A stretch of 64,000 nucleotides of DNA from Jimgerdemannia flammicorona (lineage: Eukaryota; Mucoromycota; Endogonomycetes; Endogonales; Endogonaceae). The notes beneath the pieces are model-generated. The model worked only from the letters and a program-made list of their open reading frames with translations, did not search any database and was not told the origin of the DNA. Each line of letters begins with the position of its first letter. Position 1 is the first letter of the stretch. Where the stretch lies: positions 1 to 64,000 of the forward strand of contig RBNI01000009.1 in NCBI GenBank assembly GCA_003990745.1, given 5' to 3'. A program made the position numbers and the translations under genes. Positions 1-11,401 of this stretch are shown here, one piece after another.

Positions 1-58
1 GGGGACGTGAAGTTAGACGTTATGTTCAAAATACCGGATACAATGGCACAATGCGTAC

Positions 59-2962
59 CCATGAAACGCAAGGATTTCCTCCTTGAGCTCCTCCACGTCC
101 TCTACCTGCCGGTAGGGCAGAACCGAGTAGCATAGGTAGTACAAAACCATGCCCAACGACCACATGTCGGATTTTGGCGAGAAGTCGCGCAGGTACTTTC
201 CGCGTTCGTCCACTAGCGGAGGGGGTCTCGTTTTAGCAAGCCAAATGGCGATACATGATAAAAAATAAAAATATTGCAGAAAGGAAGAGCCCAAGAGACG
301 CACCCTTGACGAGTTCGGGTGCCATGAACTCAAGCGTCCCAGTCGCACCCGTCCGGTCCCGGTCCGTCAGCTCGTCCAGCACCTCGCACTCGCCGAAATC
401 AGAGATAAGGACACGCGGTCTGTGCGATTCAGAATCCAAAGCAAACGCCCAATCGCATCAGAATCACGCAACAACCAACAGCCTTCCATAATTCTCCCTC
501 CAAAACCTACAAGTCCCCGCACTTACGTCCTCCCCAGCCTAATCCCGTCCTCCCAGTTCAGCAACAAATTTGGCGGCTTGAGGTCCCGATGCACGATGTT
601 GTGCCGGTGCAAGTGAGCCAGCCCCTCGCATGTGTCCAGGAACAGTGACCACACCTCGCCCAGCGCGAGCCAGCGCCGGTCCACCCTGAGCGACGCCGCC
701 GGCGAAGGCGCGTCTTGACGCCGGAGGAGTCGCGCTCTGTTCTTAGCTCGGAACTCGGGTGGGACGGAAGAGGTCGTGGGGGTGGAAGTGGCGGTGGGGA
801 TAGTGATGGGAGGGGTTTCGATATATTCTTCGAGGTTACCGCCGTTGGCGCATTCCTTTTGAGATGGGAGGTGAGTCATGAGTTCCTTGAGATATCTCCA
901 TCGATACTTAGCGGATAAAGCTTACCATGAGGATAAACAGGCAAGGTACCTGTGGACCTATCATTCCAATAAAATAATTATTCGCGCATGAATACACTTC
1001 GCAGAATCTACCTTCACGACTCACCTCCACCTCCCATCCTTGCAAAACCAGACTCACCAAACTGCGTCAGCTTATGCTCTTCGAGCCACGCGTGCTTATA
1101 GTCGACGATGTTGGGATGGTGCAGCTTCTCGAGCAGGTGCACTTCACGCAGCATGCGCACGAGCCAGGCATGGTTATCGCCTGCGTGGAATCGGAGCCGT
1201 GAGAATAGATGGATAGGTGGCGGAGTAAGTATTTCGCAAAGAATGTCGCAATAATGACAATATAAAACGGGGAGGAAATATTCGGTCGACCTACCCACTG
1301 CAACCTTCTTGATAGCGTATTCGCCGAGGTAGACTTGATCTAGTATGTGCTGTGTAAGATTTCATATTAATAGGTTGATCGGGAGTGAGCTTCGTCCGGT
1401 ATTCAACCCCACCATCCCAATTGTAACGTAACAACAAACCCATCACTACCAAGCCCCAATCCCAGCCCACCTGACACAAGAACACCGACCCACGGAACCC
1501 CCTGCCCAGCTTCCTCCCCTCGACGAAAAACCGTTCGTAGTAACCCTGGTTCAGAGCCTTCACGTTCAAGTGCGCCCTAAACCCGCCGGATGCCGTCGAG
1601 CTCGCAGGAGTGGCGCTCGTCGGAACGCTGGAAGTTGGGGTGGATGGTCGAGTCGAACCTGTGGGTGAGGTGGAGCGGGAGGGGAGGGGAGAGCTAGTGG
1701 GTGAAGTGGAGCGGGAGGGGACGGGAGAACTAGTGGGCGAGATGGGATTGAAGTGGGATGGTGAGGAAAGAATGAATGAAACGACGGGGTTGAGAGAAAG
1801 GAGTGCGTACTGGGTCACGTGGGCGAGAAGACGGAAGTAGTTGACGTCCATGAAGGTGGGCTGCGAGGACTTTGGCGGGTAGTGGTAAGACGGAGGTCCA
1901 TTATTTTAGTCAATGGCATAGAGAATCGGCCGAGAAGAAAAAAAAAAAACCCCCCTTTCGCCATCGTGTCTCGGTGCATTCGCAAGCCTCCCCATCTCAC
2001 CAAGCCCCAAAGCTGTGAACTCAAAGCTACGCATGAGAAAAATTGAGATCACTTACTTCTGCATTATTAGAGGCATCAAAAGGGCGACGGCATAGTAGGC
2101 AAATGTCGGGATTGGACATCTGCTGCAAAATGGGGTGTTTCAACATTACGAATAAAATCGCTACGATCAAGTAAGGAAATTCTGACAATGACAAACGAAG
2201 GCGAGACAGCTCAATACCAACGTGCATGTGTGTTCTCCGCGGCATCCTCTGCACGGATACGGCGCGGCTTTCGGCGTTGTACAGGACGAGCTCGCCCTTG
2301 GAATCGTTGCGCCTATTCGAAACAGTGACGGAATGTCAACAGGCGTGGAAAACACACAGGCTCATAGTGAACTACTCAGTAAAAATTCGTCACCCCCTTA
2401 CAACTCACAGAATGACTGTCCATTCGTTCGAATACGGCACCAGCTCGAAATGCTCCGCGGACATCCCTGCATCGCCGTCTGGGTTCATCCGCTCAGACCC
2501 CATCATATTTCCAGTCCTAGCACGCCTCCCACGCCCATCAAGCCTATCATCGTACGATCTCGATCTTGCCCTCGACATTGTTGTCACCGTCATGGCGCTA
2601 TTCGTGTCGCGCAGATCCACAACGTCATCCGTCACCATCTGCCGGCCAGGCTCGGCGTACACGGAGTCGTACTGTGAGCACGGGTTGTCGAAATCGGCGG
2701 CGTTGAAGGGGAGCGGGATAGCCGCCTTGCGCCTGAGCCGCGGTGGGAGGTAGGTCGAGGTGTCGAGGGTGGTGGGCGCGGAAATGGAGATCGAGGGTGA
2801 GGGTTGGGAGGAGGAAGTGGAGATGGCAGTGTCAGAGGTCGAGCGGGTCGGGTAACGGTGATAGCGCTTGGCGGGAATCAGAACTGTTGTGGAGGTGGAG
2901 GTCGAGGATGAGGGGTTGGAGGAAGATTGAGAGGATTCGGGCGTTCGATGGTGGTCCTCCAT
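59..2962 (-). CDS. IKS1: IKS1-type serine/threonine protein kinase, 3' end outside the window
   Basis: Protein kinase of the fungal IKS1 group; its cellular role is poorly known. Ten exons on the minus strand join with consistent phase: 2962-2409, 2312-2222, 2122-2057, 1869-1471, 1349-1295, 1180-1058, 957-926, 855-527, 419-304 and 212-59. They give about 640 residues, and a donor at 58 shows the gene continues past the window. Seen in the translation: a Ser/Thr-rich low-complexity start, then ELVPYSNEWTVIL and a CLLCRRPF zinc-ribbon-like motif typical of IKS1 amino termini; a glycine loop (LGRGFRGSVFL); the VAIK-type lysine in EYAIKKVAVG; the catalytic HRDLKPPN; the magnesium-binding DFGECE; MAPE; and MWSLGM. 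The start is the ATG at 2962; an upstream GTG at 3013 in the same frame is not a plausible eukaryotic start. The acceptor of exon 4 is the least certain. The gene looks intact, unlike the AT-rich DNA just upstream. Confidence 0.85.
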
Positions 2963-3013
2963 GGCGACGTTGGAGAAGGGAAAAGACAGTGGCGGTGGGC
3001 GAAATGCAGTCAC

Positions 3014-3507
3014 TGCATTACATTCACCACCGTCACATGACGTAATTCATATAAAGTAGTAATTAGTACTCTCTTACATATTCACATGTTTCGCTTTTAC
3101 ACGTTAACATCTACATCTTTGTATATTATCTTTCATCTTAGATTAATTGATCAAAATTTGAGCTCTAGAGAAAATTTTTAATTTAGTTTCAATTTATTAA
3201 TAAGATTAATAAATAATAATTCTTTTTTATTTATATTTATAAATAAAAATATAAAGTTTTAGTTTAATATAATCTGTTAAAAATATATCTTATATAATCA
3301 TTAGAAATATATTATTATAATATTTAAAAATATTATCTTTTAGTTCTAATATTAGATAAATATAAATAATATATTTGACTCTATTAATATAAATATAAAA
3401 ATATTATACTAGAAGTTATACTATAGAGTATAACTTTATAACTTAGTAAAGTAGAGTAAACTTTCTAGTTAAAGCAATCTTTACTACAAAATTTATTCTG
3501 CAAATTA
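3014..3507. other. Intergenic step from normal to AT-rich DNA
   Basis: The first hundred bases are the upstream region of the kinase gene. From about 3120 the composition drops sharply to AT-rich sequence with no reading frame I can support. This is the left edge of the AT-rich block that ends near 48890. Confidence 0.6.
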
Positions 3508-3715
3508 CAGTGTATTCCAAAACTGAATCAATATTTTATTAAATTTTATATTTTAATTATTTTAAATATAAATAATAGATAAATATATATATTATTATAC
3601 TATATTATAGTCCTATATCAGAGATATTCAAGATATCAAATTTAGTTAAATTAAGATTCATTTAATCTTAAAAAAAAAATTCCAAAAAAAAAAAAATTAT
3701 TAGTTCAATTTTATT
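3508..3715 (+). repeat. Left terminal inverted repeat of the Tc1-like element
   Basis: Matches the reverse complement of 47845-48042 across about 200 bases, including a shared AT-rich core (TTTTATTAAATTTTATATTT). The differences between arms are mainly C/T and G/A. Confidence 0.75.
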
Positions 3716-3717
3716 TT

Positions 3718-4200
3718 TATTTTATGAACTCAGAGTCTTATAGATTTTATTAAAAGAGAACCTAGATTATATAGGCCAAAACCCTCTCCTACCACCTACC
3801 AGACATTATCCCTCCATTAACCTAGGTTACTAAATTATCTTATAGTTCTACTATTTCTACTATATACATATATCAGATATACTGACTCCCACTATATAAA
3901 CTAAACTTATGTATCTATTTATTAGAGCTGGATCATTATGACTACATATAAGAGCATATCTATATATCAAATCTAGTAATACTGAGACTGAATAAGGAAT
4001 AGTCTCCTAAACTTCAAACAAAGATCTGAGATAAAGAAAAGCCCCCAACTAGTCAATAGAAGATAGAATAGATTCAGAGTAGGTGAGTAAAGAACTTATA
4101 TACAGGGCTCTCTCGAAAGGACTAATATATGAACTAAGGCTTGAAAAAGCCCCACTTCTACTCTCCAAGCCTATAGGTCTTGATCATATTACTGTGAATA
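3718..4200 (-). repeat. Degraded retroposon-like insertion in the left Tc1 arm
   Basis: Positions about 3722-3800 match 59024-59101 (ACTCAGAGTC, GGGAACCTAAACTATATAGG and GGCCAAAACCCTC blocks), but with many C-to-T and G-to-A changes. Homology to the other Tc1 arm stops just before this stretch, and transposase-like sequence resumes after about 4200, so an insertion fits. An A-rich tail on the minus strand precedes the match. The right border and any target duplication could not be read. Confidence 0.4.
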
Positions 4201-4409
4201 TTATTATTAATCAATATTCTTTAAATAGTAAATTACTATAAAATTAATATATATATCTAAAACATTGTCTAATTATTCTTTAAATACTTCTTTATCTCTT
4301 TGTACAGTTTATTTCCTTTTAAAAAAATATAAAGAAACTCTCTTTAGATATATAATACTATTATCAATATACTAAATTCTAATATAATAATATGAAAAAT
4401 TATAAAAGA

Positions 4410-4690
4410 GACTAGTATTAGCTTAATATCTATCATCTGATTAGATTTCTGTTGAAAGAGGCTGATTTTAAAACTACTATTAAGCAAAAAAAGCTAAGAT
4501 TATTATATCAGTATATTAATTTTACATATAAGTATAAAAACTGAATAATTTGATAACTAAAGATAAAGATTAATTATTTTAAATCTAATAGACAAGATAA
4601 AGATCAATTATTTTAGATCTGATAAATGAGATAAAGATCAATCATTTTGAGTTTAATAGATGATAAAAAGTATAGAAAATATAGTCTGAC
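4410..4690 (+). pseudogene. Tc1-type transposase, middle fragment
   Basis: One frame reads RFLLKEADFKTTIKQKKLRL followed by a YKYKN segment and stops where W-T-I-D-D-W is expected. This is the standard Tc1 segment leading to the second catalytic aspartate. A block of about 33-50 bases coding a DETKINxF-like motif then repeats three times in tandem (about 4560-4670). Numerous stops; not functional. The remainder of the gene lies beyond the O insertion, at 47540-47870. Confidence 0.6.
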
Positions 4691-5077
4691 ATATAGTTTG
4701 AGTACTTATAGTCAGTTTGCTATCTTTTTAGAGTAATTTTGAGACTCTTAATAATATATCTACCTTGTTACTAGTTATTTAACAAATAAGCTATAATTTA
4801 TTATAAGTTAAGATTAATATTGTAACAGTGATCTCAGAATAATGACATCAGCACAGAAGACAGTCTTTCCTTATAAGCCACTAGATCAGAGCATAAGAAG
4901 ATCATACAGTATGACTCATCTAGGCTATAAGATGAGCAATGATGACTAATTATGAGTCATTGGAACCATAAGACAGATATCTCAAGAAATATAAAAGAAA
5001 GATTAAGGAACCACAGTAGTAGCAACTCAATAAGACCTACTAATTCTGAAATAGCTCAAAGACTTACTACAAATAAA

Positions 5078-5881
5078 ATGCCTGCTGCTTGCCAAATCTC
5101 AAGATCAAGAAATCACTAAGATCTCTCAGTCTAGAAAAAGATATTTCAAGACATCTGAAGAGCCATAAAGACCTATACCACAAGGACTCCTAGTGTCAAC
5201 TTAGATACTGATAACTCTTATTATTATATCCCCTACTGCTATGAGATGGAAATAAGAATCACCATTACTACTAAATACCTCCAGATATAGTAAGAATATG
5301 AAATAGAAAATCTCTTCTATCAGGAATTTCCTCAAGCCAGCCCTCAAGAGCTATAAGATATCACTCTTATGGATATATGTAAAATAAGAACAGTTAAGAA
5401 GATTCATCAGATCTTCAGACATATATTATGGTCAATCTCTAACTTAGAGTATATCAGAGTCTCAGACTTCAGAGATCTGTCAACCTACTATATCAATGTA
5501 CTAGAAGTCATAGTAGCTATAGAAGCTCAGTCCACTATCACCTTCAATAGTAATGAGATAGAAGAGTTCTGATATCTCATCCTCCAGAACAACTCAGATT
5601 AATTCCTGCAAGAATTGATCTCAATATTTCAAGACCCAAGCATCCAGATTAGATCTCTCCAAGACCCCATATTTGTCTCTTATTTTGTAGAAGAGGACCT
5701 CATAGATTGGAGAGCCCCTGATCTCCTTACTCTCTCTGCTGTTAAATGTGATGATGTTATCAGCAATAATATCACCCTATATGATGAAGCATATAAAATA
5801 GATGAAATATTTATAGATCTCATCTCCTTTAAGGACAGTGATAAGAATAAAGCCCCTATGGTCCTGAACTTTCTACTCTAA
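5078..5881 (+). pseudogene. LTR-embedded 267-codon reading frame of element O (5' copy)
   Basis: Function not recognised. From an ATG 235 bases into the LTR, one frame runs 268 codons to TAA, broken only by stops of the kind made by C-to-T decay (TAG/TAA/TGA where W, Q or R would fit). The other LTR carries the same frame at the same offset, end to end, with no indel. The product would be acidic, with segments such as NLEYIRVSDFRDLS and EEDLIDWRAPDLL. It lies wholly upstream of the TATA box, so it would be expressed from the 3' LTR part of the genomic RNA. No signal peptide or membrane segment stands out. Confidence 0.6.
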
Positions 5882-6148
5882 TCTTGGTGATACTGAATTC
5901 TGTCAGCATTCTTTTTCATGTAACAGTTAATCCTTCCACTGGCATTCTGATTTTGTGTGACTCAGAATTCTTCCAGCATTCTTTTTCTGTATTACTGAAA
6001 TTCTACCAGTACTCTGAACTTGTACAAGCATCTGTACCAATACTGGAATCTATACTGACAACTGTAGTTTTCTGTATTTTAGTATTTTATTTGGTTATTG
6101 AAATTTGTATTTAGCTTTATATCTTAGTAACTATTGAATTATATTTTG

Positions 6149-6181
6149 TATAAATACCTCTTTTATTTTCTTCAAAATAAA
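6149..6181 (+). promoter_or_regulatory. TATA box and polyadenylation signal in O LTR
   Basis: TATAAATA at 6149-6156 is followed by AATAAA at 6176-6181. The second LTR has the same pair (TATA at 46921). This sets the U3/R region of the LTR. Confidence 0.55.
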
Positions 6182-6390
6182 GTTAGTTTCTCTCAGTATA
6201 ATATATATAATTCCTTACAAGTAATCTAAAGAGATAATAAGATAGTTTAAAGATAAGAAGTTTGAGGACTATAAGATCTTAAGAAGGTACTCTAATAAGA
6301 ACTTGCTTATAACAAACTTGAGTTAGTCTAAGAGATATACCTTGAAGAGAATCTGACATATTTGAAGGACTCAGCAACTACTATGTGATA

Positions 6391-6415
6391 ACTTGGTGTC
6401 TATTGGCTGGTGATT
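6391..6415 (+). other. Probable primer-binding site of O
   Basis: Directly after the LTR: ACTTGGTGTCTATTGG. The TGG would pair with a tRNA 3' CCA. The tRNA was not identified. Confidence 0.35.
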
Positions 6416-6479
6416 CAAGACAAATCTCTCACTTTTAAGCTAAAAAACAAACAACTATCACAACAACTACTCTGACTAC

Positions 6480-8640
6480 AAGAGTCACTCCTGCAAGAAT
6501 TCAAGATAAGATGAAAATGTATCTCTCTATATTCTATAGATATATTACTGAAGAGCTAATCCTGATCTTCATTGAAGACTTTGAACAATTTGCTGCTGTA
6601 TAAGTCCTCAGCATAGATGTACAATTGGCTCTTCTACTAGTTAACCTCAGAGGACCTGCTAGAGATAAGTTCAATATAGCCACTATTGCTAATATTAGTG
6701 CAGCCAAACTTGTTAATATGAAGATCTTCCTCAGAACTATATACTATATTGAAGAGATCAAGTAAGCTCTCAAGGATCAACTCAATACTTTCTGCTAGAG
6801 ACTTAGTGAAGATTCCAACTCATTTTATATCTGAATCTACCACTAAATTATCTTGGCTAACTATAATGATATCCTCAAGGAACAAATAGCAGATTCAATC
6901 TTCCTCAAAAGAGTTCACCCTGAAATTGCTCTAGCAATCTGGTCTACCTCAGCCACTCTGACCCTTGATTAGAAAGTAGTCTTTATATAGAGATATTGGA
7001 CTGCCAGACACTCTACTGAATACTCAATAGAGAAAATAACTAGTATCAAGATAGAGCCATCAAAGCCAACCGGTATCATACTAACCATAGTTATAAACAG
7101 ACAACCATCCTCATCTATCTCAAGACAACCAAAGCTGATCTAGTGGATGAACTTATCAAGCAGTTTACTATGATAACTACATCTTGATAATATTATTAAA
7201 GAAGTCTGAAGCACTAATAGAAGACTAGTACAGAGATTTGCAGTTACTATAGAAGAATACAATATTATATACTTTAGATGTGGAGAAGAAGGCCACTATA
7301 CAAAGAGTTGTATAACTGAAATAAGATGCAAAGTCTAACTAAGTAATGCTACCAAAACCAGAGAACAAATCAATATAGTAGTTATCAAGGAGATTGGCAA
7401 TACTGATGATGAAGAATACTATAAAGAGTCTGAATTCTACCTTATTACTAAAGGTACCAGAACCTGGTCCAAGCTTTATAATAAGAAGAGTAACAGCAAG
7501 CTAGTTGGAAGACCAAAGAAGACCCCAGTTATCACTATTCAAAGTAAAACCCAACCCAAGGAGATTAATTAAGACATGGAGTTAGATAAAGCTGCCTATC
7601 AAATTATTGAAGGCACTACTCTAGTCTCAGAAGAAAGTAAAAGTAAGAAGGAACAAAAGCTATGCAAGACCAAGATCCACTAGTATGATATCTATAAGAA
7701 CCTCAAGGAATAGAAGGTTAATACTACTTTTGGACAATTAGTCAAAGTCTCTATCTTCAGATAGTAGTTGAGAGTAGAACTTGCAACCACTATCAAGAAC
7801 CAAGAGTACAAAATTATAAAAGCTCATAATGCACAAGAAGATGATTAAGAAGACTCAGACAAAGAATCTAAAGATTAGTGCAAAATATCAGTCTATACTC
7901 TATATCAGATCAAAGATTGTATCTTTGATACTATTATTGATATTAGTGCTGGAGGATATCTTATGAGTAAGAAGACAATTGACTGCCTAGGCTGAAATAT
8001 TGAAGAGTTCACCAAGATAGTCTATATTACAGCAGATAGTATATAAGCTATCCCCCTAGGTAAGATCCAAAAAGTATCTATCAAGATTGGAGGAGCTACT
8101 ATTCTAGTAAATATGATTGTTACAAGTGCCACTAACTATGATATCCTCATTGGCAACCAATGGCTTCACAAGGCCAAGGCCATCATTGACCTCAATACCT
8201 AGAAGATACAGATCAACTATAAAGGAAGAAAGGTATGAGTCTCTATCAATATCCACAAAGAAGTACTACTAGATATAGAGAAAGAAGATGAAGAGGATAC
8301 AGAAGTCTTTATATACTTAGTAAATAAGAACAAGAACAAGACACCCAAGCTCACAGATGAGCAGTGGTACAATAAAATTATTGATAGCTATACTTCTCAA
8401 AGAAGATGCTCCCATGGTACTAGGATGTACTGTTCTGAACACCTGAATAACTGCTGGTTCTATATCAGTGAAGTCAGGAAAATCTACCAACAAAAGCATA
8501 AGCAAAAAGCTACTAAAGCAAAAAAGAAAGCTGAAGAAAATGACCAGCCCCCAGAGCTTCAAGCTGATAGTAATAATGAGGAGGAATAAGAACCAGACAT
8601 CACTCTCAAAGTCAAGAAGTTTCACCCCAAAGCCAAGATC
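6480..8640 (+). pseudogene. O gag and protease, degenerate
   Basis: Gag-like segments read through stops from about 6500 (EELILIFIEDFEQFAA, LRGPARDKF, LNTFCxRLSEDSNSF). A CCHC zinc knuckle, YFRCGEEGHYTKSC, follows at about 7260-7310. The aspartic protease lies at about 7915-8230: an active-site region read as IDISAGGYLMSKKTIDCLG, where DTGA/DSGA would be expected, and the flap-distal NYDILIGNQWLHKAKAIIDL. Frames shift and stops are frequent, so no product is expected. The dUTPase follows immediately, an order different from that in elements A and B. Confidence 0.7.
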
Positions 8641-9815
8641 TCAGAATATGTATAAGACTGAAGGAGCCATAGGAATAGACCTTACCAGCATTCAAGATAC
8701 TACTCTCAAACTATAGACCACCACTCTACTTAGTACTGGAATTAGAGTCAAGTTACCAGAGAACTATGCCAGAATTATCAAGACCAGGAGTTAGTGCTTC
8801 TAACAAGTCAATTTAATCTGGATGGAATTCAGATTGATTCAGATTGAATCCCATCTGGATCAACTCAGATGGGATTTGAATTCCATCTGGATGAATTTCG
8901 AATTAATGATTATTTTGATTTCCAAATTAGACAATTAAATGTTTACATTAATAACTCGATGAATAATTATCCAAATTTGATAATATTGATGTCATTTGAA
9001 AGCCCTTAATAAGGCCTATCTAATGATATCAAGAACATTGAAATCGGATCATACGTTGCTGAGTTATGAAGGAAACTGTCTGAATTGCCAATTTTGGAAA
9101 TTATTTGATTTGCTGATTTTGGAAATTTCATCAAATAGAATGGTTTCCTTAATATCTCGGCAATATGTAATCCAATTTTAATGTTCTTAGTATTATTAGA
9201 AAGGCCTTATTAAGGGCTTTCAAATGATATCAAGATCATCAAATTTGGATAATTATTCATTGAGTTATTTATGTAAAAATTTAATTGTCTAATTTGGAAA
9301 TTAAAACAATTATTGATTTGAATCCATCCAGATGGGATTTGAATCCCATCCAGATTGACTTATTCAGAGCACTACCAGGAGTGGTCTGGCCAAAAGTGAA
9401 ATCTCAGTTAAAGGAAGAGTAATTGACCTTAATTATACTGATGAGATCTTCCTCATAGTTAGAAATCACAATCCCACCACCCCATTCAAAGTCAAGAAGT
9501 ATGACAGGATTGGCCAGATACTGATTCATGAAGTCAATTAGCCCAAGATCACTGAAGCCATTAAACTTATTAAGACTAAGAGAGGAGAACAAGGCTTTGG
9601 ATCTACTGGAAGAGGAGCCTATGCTACTATCAAGATTACTAAACTTGAGTATAAGAAAGACAAGAACCAGAATAAGCACACATATACCATTGGAAATAAC
9701 TTTTCTCTAGAAGAACAACTTCTCAAGATCCTGCACCAGAATAAAGGAATATGCACTACAGACTTCAGAGATATCTATAATCAAGAATTCAAGTACTACT
9801 ATGAAGTTGACACTA
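8640..9815 (+). pseudogene. dUTPase domain of O, split by a MITE
   Basis: Trimeric-type dUTPase, which hydrolyses dUTP to dUMP and pyrophosphate. All five motifs can be placed. Motif 1 is EGAIGIDLTS (8660s), followed by TGIRVKLPENYARIIKTRS. After the MITE come motif 2, TRSGLAKSEISV, and motif 3, RVIDLNYTDEI; then motif 4, YDRIGQILIHEV, and motif 5, RGEQGFGSTGRG, at about 9585-9615. It lies between protease and RT in O. The MITE at 8792-9374 interrupts motif 2, and removing it with one copy of its 8-base duplication restores the motif. Stops elsewhere show general decay. After motif 5 the frame runs on toward RT (YNQEFKYYYEVDTSN), where B has inserted. Confidence 0.8.
8792..9374. mobile_element. 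hAT-type MITE with long inverted arms
   Basis: 583 bases flanked by the 8-base direct repeat CCAGGAGT (8784-8791 and 9375-9382). The ends are inverted: TAGTGCTTCTAACAAGTCAA on the left, and TAGTGCTCTGAATAAGTCAA on the right when reverse-complemented. An 8-base duplication and TAGTG-type ends are hAT features. The inverted similarity continues inward for most of each arm (8920-9030 matches 9190-9300 inverted, including GCCCTTAATAAGGCC), so the element could fold on itself. It encodes no protein. Confidence 0.85.
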
Positions 9816-9819
9816 GTAA

Positions 9820-11113
9820 TGTAAAAGGATTACTTATTAGAGTAACTATTATATAGTTCTAGAAGAGTTTTCTAGAAGTTCTGGAAGACTATTTTCTTAA
9901 GATCAAGATCAATTTTATATAGAGTATGTCCTCTATACTTATTGATTTCAAGATTTCAATCAAAGTCCTTATTTGGACTATTTCTAGATATTTAGGATTT
10001 TCCATATTTCAGAAAGTTCAAGAAACTAAGACCAGCTTAGTTGAATTGACATATTACTATAAACAATATCCAATTAGGAAATTTTGTAATGGGGTTAGGA
10101 GTAGGACCTAATGGGGAGTAGATTTACTTAAGAGTAGTTTGTGGGTTATTAAATAGGTTTATTCACTATTCATGATATTACTATACTAAGAGTAGTTATG
10201 TGAAGGGATATTGTGAGGAAGTGTTCAGAAATATTCTTGTATATTCAAGTCTGCCATTCTGAGGTCTGGGGGAGGGGATATTTATACTAGTAAGAAACTA
10301 TCTAGACTATACTAGATATGGATATAATACTTAGTATTTTGCTGAGTCAGAATATAGTCATATAGTATAAGTATGATCTAATATATCAAGAGATCATCTG
10401 ACTGCTGAGTCAGTTTACAGTTACATTATATAAGGCTAATCTAACTATACTATAACTACTAAGCTATCTATAGATTTAGATGCTATCTGAGTAGTCTTTA
10501 ATGACATCACTATCAATGAAGTAGTTGTCTAGAAAGAGTTATTCGCAGATTAATTCTCCTTATTTACTAAGGTAATAATATATTAGAACTTTATCACTAT
10601 CCCATAGAATAGCATCATCTGTCTCATATGCTAGATAAGATATTAGTGGGCAAAGAAGGGGTACATCATCTTTACTTTCATTGGATTTGCTGTCTGCATA
10701 CCTTCTATAAGTTATGGTACTATGAGTTGCTGGGTTATAGTAAGCTAGTAGCTGTAGTTCATATTGCTTATACTCGAGTGGTAAAGTTGTTGGTTTGATC
10801 TTGAGAGTTGTCTGGAGATATAGATTGTATTTTCTGGTCTCTTCATTGTAGTTAAAGTAATTAGGAGTGAATGTAGATTAGTACTCATACCAGTGATCAT
10901 TGTCCCAATAAGTCTCATATGTAGTTATAAACTGTTATAAATTTATTGGCAAGGTTGGTAAAGTGATCAGGGTTGATAGGGATCCTTGGCTGGAGGTCAT
11001 GTCAGTATCAGAGGGATCATTGTCTTCTGCTTTATCTTTATTAAATTAGATTATATCATAGACATCCTTCATAGTATATCCAACTTGAGGTATTTGCAGG
11101 ATATGATCATTAG
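9820..11113 (-). repeat. Element B left LTR, first part
   Basis: Reverse complement of the family LTR from its 3' end (TGTAAAAGGATTACTT, matching the end of the A LTR) to inside the embedded reading frame. It resumes at 21772 after A. The last five bases, ATTAG, are the left copy of A's target duplication. Confidence 0.85.
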
Positions 11114-11401
11114 TGTAAGTGCACAACCTCTAAGCCACAGAAATCACACATCACCCTCTTAACAAGCCACTGAAATCACATGCGACCTCTGAACAAATCT
11201 GGAAATCACCTGCATGATCACGAAGCTGAGTCAAACAGAAGTCACAGTGCATAAAGCTGAGTCAATACAAAGTCATGGAACATAAGGTTCACACAAACAG
11301 AATCTTACCAATTAAGAACAGATATATATATACTGAGCCCTGAGATATGTTGAAATAGAGAACCAAAACAAATAATAACCATAACTTCCAAATACACAAA
11401 T

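Larger units (their letters stand above)
4843..6390 (+). repeat. 5' LTR of element O
   Basis: Aligns with 45611-47162 over its whole length. It starts TGACATCAGC and ends at TGATA, where the other copy ends TAACA. It holds a reading frame at 5078-5881, a TATA box at 6149 and an AATAAA at 6176, so the U3 region is about 1300 bases long. Confidence 0.8.

Noticed and set aside
2963..3013. Longer start for the kinase at 3013
   Set aside because: The codon there is GTG; the first ATG in frame is at 2962.
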